A stretch of 64,000 bases of DNA, from positions 5,052,501-5,116,500 of the forward strand of contig NZ_JAQNDO010000001.1 in the NCBI RefSeq assembly GCF_028369105.1, given 5' to 3'. This document shows, piece after piece, positions 16,884-25,830 of this stretch. A model generated the notes under the pieces. The model searched no databases. It had not been told where the DNA came from and saw nothing but the letters and a program-made list of their open reading frames with translations. Source of the DNA: Polyangium mundeleinium. GTDB lineage: Bacteria; Myxococcota_A; Polyangia; Polyangiales; Polyangiaceae. The position numbers were made by a program, and so were the translations under genes. Each line of letters opens with the position of its first letter. Position 1 is the first letter of the stretch.

Positions 16884-19007
16884 ATGAGCATGCGAGGCGC
16901 AGAGGACTCCGCGGAAGGCACGAACGGCCGGGCAAACACGACGGCCACGCCCGGGACGCCCGGGACGCCGGACCGGCGCGCGGGCCACCACCGGGTCCAC
17001 TTCGAGGCGCTGGTGGCCGTGGGCGAGGCCAAGGGCAGCGGCGGCTTCGAAGCCGAGTCGATCGACGTCTCGCCCGAAGGCATGCGCCTGCGCACGGCCT
17101 ACCTGCCGCAGATCGGCGATCGGCTCGTGTGCCGGTTCGAAGGCGACGCGGGCGAGGTGGTCGCCGACGGCGAGGTGACCTGGCGCCGCGAAGCGCCCCG
17201 CGGCGGCGAGTTCGGCCTGCGCTTCGTGGGCTTCGACAGCCCCGACGCCGAGGCGACGCTGCGCAGCCTGTGCCAGGATCTCGGCGGGACCACCGAAGGG
17301 AGCAGCGGGATCGGCGCGATGGGGATCCCCGGGACGCGCGTGCGGCTGCACATCGACGGGCTCGGCTCGCCGATGAAGGCGCGGGTGCGAGAAGCCGCGG
17401 GCGGCGAGGTGCTCGTGGGCTCGAACCTGGAGTTCCTCAAGGTGGGTCGGTCGCTCGAGCTCGAGGACATGGACCACGGCGACAAACGCGCCGCGATGGT
17501 CGACGCCGTGAAGGTGGAGATCGACCCGTCGACGAAGGTGCCGCAGCTCGTGGTGTCGCTGCGCTTCGGCGAGGCGAAGGAGTCGAAGAAGGCGGTCGCC
17601 GCGGCGAAGGAGCCGGAGAAGGCGGTCGCGTCGAAGGCGCCGGAGAAGGAGTCGAGCAAGGAAGCTCCGTCCCTCGGGCTCGGCGCGCTGATCAAGCGCA
17701 CGACGCCGGGCGTGGGTCCGGCCGCGAAGACCGAGGTGAGCGCGGGGAGCGGCGAGGCCAAGGAGGCCAAGGAGGCCAAGGAGGCCAAGGAGGCCAAGGA
17801 GAAGGAGGCTCGCGCCGAGCTTCTCTCGTCGCCGGTCGTGCCCTCGCGTGCCCGGACGCAGGAGATGCGGTCGAAGCCGCCGGCCACGCGGCCGAGCGCG
17901 TCGGCCGAGTCCGCAGCGCTGCGCACGGCGGTCGAGGAGGAGAACGACGAGGCCGCCGAGGCAAACGATCCGTCGCTGGACTCGCCGGCGGTCGGCGCGA
18001 AGAAGGACTTTTCCGCGGCGCTGCGCGGGGCGACCGAGAAGGCCAAGGGCGCGACGATGGCCGCGTTCGGCGCGATCGGTCCGGCCGTGGGTGGGATCGG
18101 GACGCGCGCGAAGGGCGCGATGTCAGGCTTGTTCGCGGCGATCCGGAAGCGGCGCGGCGAGGAGGCAGCCGAGGCGACGGACGGTCAAGCGACGCGGCGA
18201 ACGACCGCAGCGCCGCCGACGGGCGCGCTGCGCGCAGCCGGCAAGAAGCTCGTGCGTGACAAGGAAGAGGCGGAGACGACCGAGGCCGCTCCGAAGGCCC
18301 GATCGAGCCGGAAAGCCGCGCTCATGGGCAGCGCGCTCGGGCTCGCCGCGGTGCTCGTCGTGGTGGGCGGGATCCGGCTGCTCGGTGCGTCGCGCGCGGC
18401 GGCGCCGACCGATGCACAAGGCATGGAGGCGAACGCGGCAGGATCGGCCGCAGCGCTGCCCGCGCCGACGGCGGCGAACATGGCGGCCGGAGATCCGAAC
18501 GTGGTGCCGAACGTGAACGTGCCGCTCTTCGGGGCGACGCCGCTCTCGACGACGGAGCCGGTGCCGGCGATGCCGACGCAGCCCGATGGGACGATCGCGC
18601 AGACGCCGCCGCCCGCGCCCGAGGGCGACGGCGCGCAGGCCGCGGCGGACGACAGCGAAGGCGGCGACGCGGACGAGGCCGAGACGCAAGGCGACGGCAA
18701 GCAGTACGGCAAGGGCAACGTGCGGAGCCCGATCGTGCTGAAGCTGAAGATGGACGGGCCGATTGAGACGGTGAACGGCGCGGCAGGCGCGATGGGTTTC
18801 ACGGTCTCGCTGCCCGGCCGGCGCGCGCTCTCGTCGGCGACGGAGCTCGCCCGCAAGGACAAGCGGATCGCCTCGATCAACGTGGTGAACAACCCCGCAG
18901 GCGCGGAGATCAGCCTGCAATTCAAGGACGGCGTGCCGGCCTACCTCGCGCGCGGGTCGCGCGCGAAGATCGCGTCGGCGTATCCCGCGCCCGTCTTGTT
19001 CGTGTAG
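16884..19007 (+). CDS. PilZ-domain transmembrane protein
   Basis: A 707-aa protein. Residues 33-130 form a PilZ domain: basic residues in DRRAGHHRV and the D-x-S-x-x-G motif (IDVSPEGMRL) match the c-di-GMP-binding signature. A second PilZ-like beta region follows (about 150-230). A long Lys/Glu/Ala-rich linker includes five KEA repeats. A transmembrane helix near residues 480-500 (GSALGLAAVLVVVGGIRLLG) leads to an extracytoplasmic tail whose last 90 residues (SPIVLKLKMDGPIETV onward) look like an AMIN-type beta domain. The protein may carry a cytoplasmic c-di-GMP signal to the envelope. The start is supported by GGAGG 6 nt upstream. Its last 67 bp overlap the convergent glycosyltransferase gene. 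Confidence 0.82.
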   Translation: MSMRGAEDSAEGTNGRANTTATPGTPGTPDRRAGHHRVHFEALVAVGEAKGSGGFEAESIDVSPEGMRLRTAYLPQIGDRLVCRFEGDAGEVVADGEVTWRREAPRGGEFGLRFVGFDSPDAEATLRSLCQDLGGTTEGSSGIGAMGIPGTRVRLHIDGLGSPMKARVREAAGGEVLVGSNLEFLKVGRSLELEDMDHGDKRAAMVDAVKVEIDPSTKVPQLVVSLRFGEAKESKKAVAAAKEPEKAVASKAPEKESSKEAPSLGLGALIKRTTPGVGPAAKTEVSAGSGEAKEAKEAKEAKEAKEKEARAELLSSPVVPSRARTQEMRSKPPATRPSASAESAALRTAVEEENDEAAEANDPSLDSPAVGAKKDFSAALRGATEKAKGATMAAFGAIGPAVGGIGTRAKGAMSGLFAAIRKRRGEEAAEATDGQATRRTTAAPPTGALRAAGKKLVRDKEEAETTEAAPKARSSRKAALMGSALGLAAVLVVVGGIRLLGASRAAAPTDAQGMEANAAGSAAALPAPTAANMAAGDPNVVPNVNVPLFGATPLSTTEPVPAMPTQPDGTIAQTPPPAPEGDGAQAAADDSEGGDADEAETQGDGKQYGKGNVRSPIVLKLKMDGPIETVNGAAGAMGFTVSLPGRRALSSATELARKDKRIASINVVNNPAGAEISLQFKDGVPAYLARGSRAKIASAYPAPVLFV
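17757..17801. repeat. 9-bp coding tandem repeat (gaggccaag, five copies)
   Basis: Five near-perfect copies of gaggccaag encode a KEA repeat in the linker of the PilZ protein. The copy number is likely to vary, changing linker length without shifting frame. Confidence 0.8.
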
Positions 19008-20347
19008 CCGCCCGGGAGGCGCGCGATCTCGGGCGCGAGCAGGCCGAGCATGTCCACGATGGGAAAACCCGTCGCGTAGCCGACGTAGCCGATGTCGGCG
19101 ATGGCCACGGGCCCGGGTTTTCCGTGCGTCGAGAGCCATGCCGCAGTCCGGCCGCCGGCGTCGTCCCAGAAGGCTTTGTCCTTCTCGAAGATGTCGCGCT
19201 GCGCGACCCGCAGCGAGCCCACGCGCGTGAAGCCCACGAGGATCACGAACAGGGCGACGGCGAGCGCCACGGCCCGTTCCCTGCGCTCGGCGACAGTGCG
19301 CGTGGCGGCGTCGACGAGCAGGAACGCGAAGGGCTCGGCGGGCGCGAGGAACCGGTAGTACGGCATCCAGTCGCCACCGACGAGGAGCACGTAGAGGCCG
19401 AAGGTGAGGGCGATGGCCGCGATGGCGAGCCCGTCGCGTCGCTTGCGGACGACGAAGACCGCGATGGCGGCGACCCCGGCCCAGAGCGCGGGCCCGGCGT
19501 GCATCGCGTAGCGGCGCAGGTAGTCGAGGCCGCCGTGGAGCTGCTGGTTCATGTCGCCCGTCTTCGCGGTGAGCGTGTTGGGGAAGAAGCCGCCGTAGTA
19601 GAGGCGGCGGAACGCGAGGTGCGCGAGGACGGGGACGGCGACGGTGGCGAGGCGCGTGAGGCTCCGGCGGGAGAAGGGTTTGTCCGGATGCCAGACGTAG
19701 AGCAGGAGCAGGAAGAGCGGCGCCTCGGGGCGAGTGAGGGCCGCGAGCGCGAAGAGCGGGCCCGACCAGGGGAAGACGTCGGCGTCGTCGTGCGCCTCGA
19801 TGAGGAAGCGCTCGGTGCCGAGGAGGACGAGCAGGACGAAGAGCGGCGACTCGAGGCCAAAGACGGCGTACCCCGTCTGGGGGAAGCTCGAAGCGCAGAG
19901 CCACGTGGCGAGGCACGGCGACCACCCGAGCGGCGCGAGCCTGCGCGCGATGCGGTAGACGGGGACGAGCGAGGCGCATGCGCAGACGACGCCGAGCACC
20001 TTCGCTGTGATCTCGGGGCGCGCGCCGAGCGTCGCGAAGACGCCGAGGAGCACGGTCCAGAGGAAGTTCGTGTAGCCCTCGACGCGCTCGCCGAGGTTGT
20101 AGACGAGCCCGTGTCCCTCCGCGAAGTTCCGCGCGTAGCGGAAGGAGATGTAGGCGTCGTCGATCGTGAAGCCCGCGACGCGGTAGGCGTTCGCGACGAC
20201 GAGCATCATCGGCAGGACGAGCCCGAGCGCGAGGTGCGTGGGTTGGGAGAGCGGCGCGCCGCCGAGCCAGGCGCGGAGGGAGGCAAGCGCGCTCGTCGGG
20301 GGGGCCTCGGGCGAGGCGGCAACGGGGCCGTTTTCGCGGGTCGACAT
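18941..20347 (-). CDS. GT-C glycosyltransferase, AftB-like, C-terminally truncated
   Basis: A 468-aa multi-pass membrane protein. After a first helix it has FTIDDAYISFRYARNFAEG, then VEGYTNFLWT, the DDAYISYRYARN/EGYTNFLWT pattern of polyprenyl-phosphate-sugar-dependent GT-C enzymes related to mycobacterial AftB (GT89). The divergent paralogue at 20436-22211 matches throughout, but that protein continues about 45 residues past the point equivalent to FARDPRAR, where this one stops. The stop lies inside the 3' end of the convergent PilZ gene, a 67-bp overlap. The gene may have lost its 3' end in a rearrangement or taken a stop from the neighbour. The ATG at 20347 is used; another ATG at 20362 is in frame. 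Confidence 0.8.
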   Translation of the reverse strand: MSTRENGPVAASPEAPPTSALASLRAWLGGAPLSQPTHLALGLVLPMMLVVANAYRVAGFTIDDAYISFRYARNFAEGHGLVYNLGERVEGYTNFLWTVLLGVFATLGARPEITAKVLGVVCACASLVPVYRIARRLAPLGWSPCLATWLCASSFPQTGYAVFGLESPLFVLLVLLGTERFLIEAHDDADVFPWSGPLFALAALTRPEAPLFLLLLYVWHPDKPFSRRSLTRLATVAVPVLAHLAFRRLYYGGFFPNTLTAKTGDMNQQLHGGLDYLRRYAMHAGPALWAGVAAIAVFVVRKRRDGLAIAAIALTFGLYVLLVGGDWMPYYRFLAPAEPFAFLLVDAATRTVAERRERAVALAVALFVILVGFTRVGSLRVAQRDIFEKDKAFWDDAGGRTAAWLSTHGKPGPVAIADIGYVGYATGFPIVDMLGLLAPEIARLPGGYTNKTGAGYADAIFARDPRAR

Positions 20348-20435
20348 CGAGGAGCGGCCCATACCTGGCCTTCGTCGCGGCGGAAAGCACGGCGACGCTT
20401 GCCAAGACCGGGCCCTCCGGTGGTATGGCCGTGGC

Positions 20436-22211
20436 GTGAAGAGGCAGCCCGAGGGCGACGAGCGAGGAAGCGACGCGGAGGCGGAAGCAAACGCGGAAGC
20501 GGAAGCAAACGCGGAAGCGGAAGCAGACGCAGACGCGGAAGAACCGGAATCCGACGACGATCGCGATGATCCCGATCCCGACGCGGCCGATCCCCCGTGG
20601 AAACGTCCGCCGGCGGTGACGCTCCGCGACTGGGCCGCGGGGGCGCCTTTGCCGCGGTTCGTGCACCTCGTCCTCGGCCTCGTGCTTCCGGCGATCGTGA
20701 TGCTCGCGAACGCGCGCCGCGTCCTCTCGTTCACCATCGACGACGCCTACATCTCCTACCGCTACGCGCGGAACCTCGCGCAGGGCCTCGGCCTTGTCTA
20801 CAACGCCGGCGAGCGCATCGAGGGCTACACGAACTTCCTCTGGACCGTGATCCTCGCCGGCGCGATCAAGATCGGCCTCGATCCCGACGTCACGGCGAAG
20901 GTCCTCGGCGCCGCCTCCGCGCTCGGCGCGCTCGTCATGATGTACCGCCTCTCCGATCGGCTCCGGCCGCTCGCGGCGGCGCCCTGCCTCGCGACGTGGC
21001 TCGCCGCGACCACCGTCGTCTTCTCGGGGTACGCGGTCTTCGGCCTCGAGACCGCGTTCTTCGTCTTCCTCCTGCTCGCAGGCACGTGGCTCTTCCTCGG
21101 CGAGATCGATCCCGACGCGGAAGGTTCGTCCAAAACAACCTTCCGTTTCCCCTGGTCGGGCCTCGTCTTCGGCCTCGCCGGGATCACGCGGCCCGAGGCG
21201 CCTGCGTTCGTCGGGTTGCTCATGCTCGTGCTGACCTTCGGGCGGGATGCGTTCGGCACGAAAGACGTCGCGGCTCGCGTCTTCACCGCGCCGAGCGGCT
21301 TCCTCGGCAAGCAGAACCTCCTGCGCGGCGTGGCGTTCGTCCTGCCTGTCGGGACGCACCTCGCGTTCCGGCGCGCGTACTACGGCTCGTTCGTGCCGAA
21401 CACGTTCTCGGCGAAGACGGGCAACTGGTCGGCGCAGATCGACGGCGGCGCCGACTACGTCCGGAACTACGTCAACCACGCCGGACCCGTGCTTTACCTC
21501 GGGATCTTCGCGGTCGCGATGGGCCTCGTGTGGCGGCGTCGGGATCTGCTCGCGGTCTCCGCGATCGCGATCTTCGTGATGCTCTACGTCGTGCTCGTCG
21601 GCGGCGACTGGATGCCGTTCTTCCGCTTCATGGCGCCCTTCGAGCCGTTCGCGTTCCTGCTCATCTGCGTCTCGACGCGCGCGATCGTCGATCGACGGAG
21701 CCGCGCCGCGAACCTCGCGCTCGCCGCGTTCCTGACCATCGCTTTCTCCTTGCGGGTCGGGAACATGCAGAGCGCGCAGCGGCAGATCCTCGAGAAGGAG
21801 GAGCGCTTCTGGACGATGGCCGCGGGCGGCACGGCGAAGTGGTTCCTCGAGAACGGCAAGCCCGGCGAGATCGCGATCGGCGACATCGGGTACGTCGGGT
21901 ACGCGACGGACTACCCCATCCTCGATCTGCTCGGCCTCGTCGATCCGGTCATCAGCAAGCTCGAGGGCGGCTACACGCGCAAGCTCGGCCCCGGATTCCT
22001 CGATCGCTTCTTCGACAAGCGCCCGGACTACTTCCTGCTCATCTCCTCGAACATCGACTGCAAGCACCCGTCTGTCCCGGGATCGCAGGTGATCTACCGC
22101 GATCGACGCTTCCTGCCGGCGTACGAGATCGCAGGCAAAGTGCCGCTCGACGCGGGCTTCGCCTGGTGCATCTATCGTCGCAAGGAGACGTCCGACACGC
22201 GGGCGCCCTGA
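20436..22211 (+). CDS. GT-C glycosyltransferase, AftB-like
   Basis: A 591-aa protein. The GTG at 20436 precedes a cytoplasmic Glu/Ala/Asp-rich tail of about 60 residues with EAEANA repeats. About ten membrane helices follow. The first extracytoplasmic loop holds FTIDDAYISYRYARNLAQG and RIEGYTNFLWT, where the DD pair is the likely catalytic acid motif of GT-C enzymes. A soluble C-terminal part ends ...FAWCIYRRKE. It probably transfers a sugar from a polyprenyl phosphate donor to an envelope or surface glycan; the sugar cannot be identified. It is divergently arranged with its paralogue, with only 88 bp between the starts, so the two may share a promoter region. Confidence 0.85.
   Translation: MKRQPEGDERGSDAEAEANAEAEANAEAEADADAEEPESDDDRDDPDPDAADPPWKRPPAVTLRDWAAGAPLPRFVHLVLGLVLPAIVMLANARRVLSFTIDDAYISYRYARNLAQGLGLVYNAGERIEGYTNFLWTVILAGAIKIGLDPDVTAKVLGAASALGALVMMYRLSDRLRPLAAAPCLATWLAATTVVFSGYAVFGLETAFFVFLLLAGTWLFLGEIDPDAEGSSKTTFRFPWSGLVFGLAGITRPEAPAFVGLLMLVLTFGRDAFGTKDVAARVFTAPSGFLGKQNLLRGVAFVLPVGTHLAFRRAYYGSFVPNTFSAKTGNWSAQIDGGADYVRNYVNHAGPVLYLGIFAVAMGLVWRRRDLLAVSAIAIFVMLYVVLVGGDWMPFFRFMAPFEPFAFLLICVSTRAIVDRRSRAANLALAAFLTIAFSLRVGNMQSAQRQILEKEERFWTMAAGGTAKWFLENGKPGEIAIGDIGYVGYATDYPILDLLGLVDPVISKLEGGYTRKLGPGFLDRFFDKRPDYFLLISSNIDCKHPSVPGSQVIYRDRRFLPAYEIAGKVPLDAGFAWCIYRRKETSDTRAP
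20470..20530. repeat. 18-bp coding repeat in the acidic tail
   Basis: About three copies of an 18-bp unit beginning gcggaagcaaacgcggaa encode EAEANA repeats in the cytoplasmic tail of the GT-C protein. The unit is in frame, so copy-number change would only alter tail length. Confidence 0.7.
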
Positions 22212-22255
22212 GGCATTCCGTACGAGCGTCCAGGCCGTACCTGACACGCACCTCG

Positions 22256-22271
22256 GGGTATCGCGATACCC
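22256..22271. promoter_or_regulatory. Perfect 16-bp palindrome
   Basis: GGGTATCGCGATACCC lies 44 bp after the GT-C stop and about 125 bp before the sigma54-regulator start. It has no T tract, so an operator is more likely than an intrinsic terminator. No sigma54 -24/-12 promoter was found beside it. Confidence 0.5.
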
Positions 22272-22395
22272 AAACGAGGGGGATCCTGAATTGATCCCGG
22301 CGGGTGGCGTGAGCGAACCTCTTCGCTAGAGTTCCTTCACCGAAAGCGTGGAGGCGCCGCGTAGATCGCGCGGAGAACCTCCGGGGAGGAAAAGC

Positions 22396-24249
22396 TTGGG
22401 AGCGAGCGCTTCAGTGCATGCGAGGGGATCGATGCTCCGCGCGCACCGGGCGGCCGGGCACCATACGGGGCGTGTCTTGCTCGTCGAGGACGAGCCCGAT
22501 CAAGCTGCGATCCTGGAGGCCGTGCTCCGGCACGAGGGGCTGGACGTCCTCGTCGCTTCGAGCGGCGAGCAGGCCCTCGAGATCCAGCACCGGACGCCCG
22601 CCGATGTGCTCGTGACCGATCTGAACCTCCCCGGGATGACCGGCATGGATCTCATGCGTCGCCTCACGCCTCCGACGGAGGACGAGGCCATCAAGACGAC
22701 CACGCCCGCGCCCGCGGTGGTGGTCGTGACGGGGTCGGGCTCGGTGTCGAGCGCGGTCGACGCGCTCAAGCTCGGCGCGGCCGACTACCTGCAAAAGCCG
22801 CTCGATCCGGCGCGGCTCGTCTCGCTCGTGCGCGAGCTCTTGTCCTCGGACAACGTCCGCGAGGCCGAAGGCGAGGACGACGACGCCGCGGCCGGGCCGC
22901 TCGTGTTCGAGGGCATGGTGGGCGGATCGCGCGGCATGCGCGAGGTGTTCGCCCGGATCGACCGGGTCGCATCGACGATGGCGCCCGTGCTCATCGTGGG
23001 CGAGAGCGGCACGGGCAAGGAGCTCGTGGCGCGCGCGATCCACAACCGCAGCCCGCGCAAGAACGGACCCTTCATCCCCGTGCACACGGGCGCGATCCCG
23101 CGCGAGCTCATCGGTAGCGAGCTCTTCGGTCACGAGAAGGGCTCGTTCACCGGCGCCTTCTCCTCGGCCGAGGGCAAGTTCGAGGCGGCGACGGGCGGCA
23201 CCGTGTTCCTCGACGAGGTCGGCACGATGGACAGCGCTGTGCAGGTGAGCCTGCTGCGCGTGCTCGAGACCTACCGCTTCACGCGCGTCGGCGGCCGCAA
23301 GGAGATCGAGGCCGACGTCCGGATCGTCGCCGCGACGAACAAGGACCTGCTCGATCTGGTGGACGAGAACGTCTTCCGCGAGGACCTCTACTACCGCCTC
23401 AACGTCTTCACGATCACGCTGCCTCCGCTGCGCGAACGCGTGGAGGACATCCTGCCGATCGCCGAGCGTTTCCTCGTGAAGTTCGCGAAGCGCTACGGCA
23501 CGCCCGCGCGTCGCTTCTCCGAGGGCGCGATCCAGAGGCTCTACGGGCACGACTGGCCGGGCAACGTGCGCGAGCTCCGCAACGTCGTCGAACAGACGGC
23601 GCTCTTCGCGGCGGGCGAGATCGTCGCGCCGGAGGAGGTCCAGATCGGCCAGGGCCGCATCGAGCGGCGCACGGGCCGTCGCTCGCACCACGACCTCCAG
23701 GTCCACGCGAACCCGCCGCACGCGGAGCCGGAGCACCACGTGCCGACGGCGCCGATCACGACGACGCCGCCGCCGGCGATCGCGGAGCTCGAGGGGCGCG
23801 AGCCTCCGCCTTCGCTCACCGAGCCGCCGCCGCCGTCGGCGTCCGCGTCGTTTGCCCAGGCGCCGATCCGCGCGACGACGCCGTCGTCGCACGACCTTGA
23901 AGCCCGCGAGGGCGGCGATCGCAGCGAGCACCCGCTCGTGCTGCGTTTGCCCGTGGGCACGCGCCTCGCCGACGCCGAGCGCAAGCTGATCCTGCTGACG
24001 CTCGAGGCCGTGCGCGGCAACAAGCAGCGCGCAGCGCGCGTGCTCGGCATCAGCCGGCGTGGGCTCTACTCGAAGCTCCAGGCGTACGGCGAGCACGTCG
24101 GCAGCCACGAGGCGCCCGAGGCGCAGGAGGCGCAGGAGGCCGAGAGCCCGCAAGACAGCGCCGAGGAGGCGCCGCCGCCCGCCTCGGAAGAAGCGCCGAG
24201 CGTTCCCAGCGCCGCGGGCGACCTCGACGCGGGCCGCTGTCTTTCCTGA
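22396..24249 (+). CDS. NtrC-family sigma54-dependent response regulator
   Basis: A 617-aa protein if the TTG at 22396 is the start. That start has an excellent GGGGAGGA ribosome binding site 5-6 nt upstream; an ATG at 22432 is the alternative. The receiver domain has VEDEPDQ, the phospho-acceptor in VTDLNLPG and the lysine in YLQKPL. The AAA+ domain has GESGTGKE (Walker A), the L1 loop and FLDEVGTM (Walker B region). The usual GAFTGA loop that contacts sigma54 reads GSFTGA. A Pro/Ala/His-rich linker leads to a Fis-type HTH ([20 protein letters not shown]), followed by an acidic tail. It is probably activated by an unlinked histidine kinase. No kinase is adjacent. Confidence 0.92.
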   Translation: MGASASVHARGSMLRAHRAAGHHTGRVLLVEDEPDQAAILEAVLRHEGLDVLVASSGEQALEIQHRTPADVLVTDLNLPGMTGMDLMRRLTPPTEDEAIKTTTPAPAVVVVTGSGSVSSAVDALKLGAADYLQKPLDPARLVSLVRELLSSDNVREAEGEDDDAAAGPLVFEGMVGGSRGMREVFARIDRVASTMAPVLIVGESGTGKELVARAIHNRSPRKNGPFIPVHTGAIPRELIGSELFGHEKGSFTGAFSSAEGKFEAATGGTVFLDEVGTMDSAVQVSLLRVLETYRFTRVGGRKEIEADVRIVAATNKDLLDLVDENVFREDLYYRLNVFTITLPPLRERVEDILPIAERFLVKFAKRYGTPARRFSEGAIQRLYGHDWPGNVRELRNVVEQTALFAAGEIVAPEEVQIGQGRIERRTGRRSHHDLQVHANPPHAEPEHHVPTAPITTTPPPAIAELEGREPPPSLTEPPPPSASASFAQAPIRATTPSSHDLEAREGGDRSEHPLVLRLPVGTRLADAERKLILLTLEAVRGNKQRAARVLGISRRGLYSKLQAYGEHVGSHEAPEAQEAQEAESPQDSAEEAPPPASEEAPSVPSAAGDLDAGRCLS

Positions 24250-24540
24250 TCCTTCCCTTGATCCAGCGTGCGTCGACCCGGCGGCGAGGGGCCTCGCCGG
24301 TCGGGTTCGTCCGCTGTCTTGCGGTCCCGCTTCCCGATGGGGGCCGCTTTCGACACGCTTGCAAGCGCTTTTTTGGATCGAGCTCCAAGAAATTGCACGT
24401 GGAGACGAATTTTTGGCAGATTCGAGTCTTCCTCGTGGCTGATACGTCAGGAAAGGTCCGAAACGACAGGGCGCCCTGGTAGAGTCTTCGAGCGAAGACC
24501 GACCCGAGGTAAACAGTCGACCCTCCGAACCAGACGCGAC
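24250..24540. other. Intergenic region upstream of the ZnR-GYF gene
   Basis: A 291-bp gap. It contains the palindrome CGCTTGCAAGCG (24356-24367) followed by six T residues after one base, a very short stem that could end the regulator transcript weakly. No convincing promoter was identified. The region is less GC-rich than its surroundings near 24400-24440. Confidence 0.4.
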
Positions 24541-25830
24541 ATGAAGATCACCTGCCAATCTTGCCAGTCGAAGTACACGGTTTCGGACGAGAAGGTCCAA
24601 GGCAAGACCGTCAAGATCAAGTGCCGTAAGTGCGGCGCGACGATCCTCGTCAACAGCAGCGGGGCGACCACGACGAACGCTGACGCCGCCTCGGCCGCGG
24701 GCGCCGAAGAGGCGGCGGCGGACGGCGGGGCGTACCAGGTCAACGTGGCCGAGGGCGATCAGCGAACGATGTCGCTGCAAGAGATCGTCCAGGCCTACAA
24801 CAGCTCGGTCATCACCGCAGACACGTACGTCTGGGCCGATGGCATGGGCGACTGGCAGCCCCTCGGCCAGGTGCCGGCGATCGTGGACGCGCTCAACGCG
24901 GCCGCGCAAGGCGCAAGCGCGCCGCAGCCTGCGCCCGAGCCCGCGCGAGCTGCCGTCAAGAAGGACGGGGCCCGCGGCGGAGCGCGCGATCTCTTCGGCT
25001 CCGACGGCGCCTCCGACGTGTCGACGAGCGCCTCGGGCATGGGCGGCTCCTCGCCCCGCGCGGCGGCCGCGCCCATGCGCATCGGCGCCGGCAAGGAAGA
25101 GCAATCCGCGCTCTTCTCGCTCAGCGCGCTGACGAACCGCGCAGGCCAGACTTCTTCTTCGGCCGCGAGCAGCCTCAGCAGCCTCGGCGCGCTCGCGTCG
25201 ACGCCGTCGAAGTCGATGAACTCCGATGACTCCGGCCTCATCGACCTGAAGGCGCTCGCCGCCGGCGCGTCCGCCGCGCCGTCCACGACGTCCGCTGCGG
25301 CGAGCTTGCTCGGCGACTCCGGCGGCTTGTTCGAGCTCGCGGCGCCGCCCGTCACGGCGCCCGCGGCGGCCCCGATCCCGATCCCCGAGGAGACGAAGCC
25401 GCAGAAGAACCGCACGCCGCTCTTCATCGGCATCGGCGCGCTCGTCGCCGTCGGCGCGATCGTCGGTGCGTTCATGGTCATGAACGGCGGGCCTCCGCCG
25501 GAGGAGACGACGGCGCAGTCGGCCGCGCCCGCGAACACGCCGCCTCCGCTCGAGACCGCGCCGCCCGCGCCGACGCCTACCGTCGCCGAGACCGAAGCGC
25601 CCGCGGCCAGCGCGTCCGCGCTCGCTGCGAACTCGAAGGGCGGCACGTCGAAGGCGGGCGGCACGACGTCGAAGGCGGGCGGCACGACGACGAAGGCCGG
25701 CACGGCGCCCACGAGCGGCGGCGGTACGGCGCCCGCGTCCACGGCGAAGCCCACGGCGAAGCCGAGCTCCTGCGGCTGCGCGCCTGGCGATCTCATGTGC
25801 GCGATGCGCTGCTCCGCCAAGGGCAAGTGA
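24541..25830 (+). CDS. Zinc-ribbon/GYF-domain membrane protein, GltJ-like N-terminus
   Basis: A 429-aa protein. Residues 1-40 are a zinc ribbon (ITCQSCQSKYTVSDEKV and KCRKCGATI, four Cys). Residues about 65-120 fit a GYF_2 domain (TYVWADGMGDWQPLGQVPAI). After an Ala/Ser-rich linker, one membrane helix (about residues 295-315) leads to an Ala/Pro/Thr-rich extracytoplasmic segment and a Cys-rich end (SCGCAPGDLMCAMRC). The ZnR-GYF-membrane order is that of the N-terminal part of the myxobacterial gliding protein GltJ, whose ZnR and GYF domains act as an MglA-controlled switch at focal adhesions. The TonB-like C-terminus of GltJ is absent. It may be a paralogue with a signalling role. The next gene overlaps by 4 nt. 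Confidence 0.8.
   Translation: MKITCQSCQSKYTVSDEKVQGKTVKIKCRKCGATILVNSSGATTTNADAASAAGAEEAAADGGAYQVNVAEGDQRTMSLQEIVQAYNSSVITADTYVWADGMGDWQPLGQVPAIVDALNAAAQGASAPQPAPEPARAAVKKDGARGGARDLFGSDGASDVSTSASGMGGSSPRAAAAPMRIGAGKEEQSALFSLSALTNRAGQTSSSAASSLSSLGALASTPSKSMNSDDSGLIDLKALAAGASAAPSTTSAAASLLGDSGGLFELAAPPVTAPAAAPIPIPEETKPQKNRTPLFIGIGALVAVGAIVGAFMVMNGGPPPEETTAQSAAPANTPPPLETAPPAPTPTVAETEAPAASASALAANSKGGTSKAGGTTSKAGGTTTKAGTAPTSGGGTAPASTAKPTAKPSSCGCAPGDLMCAMRCSAKGK

Noticed and set aside
18123-22247. 1374-aa - strand frame across the PilZ and glycosyltransferase genes
   Set aside because: It crosses real genes on both strands and has repetitive Arg/Glu-rich composition, typical of third-position GC shadows.
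24356-24374. Intrinsic terminator of the sigma54-regulator gene
   Set aside because: The palindrome CGCTTGCAAGCG has no loop, so a stable hairpin needs several bases unpaired. It is mentioned only as a weak possibility.
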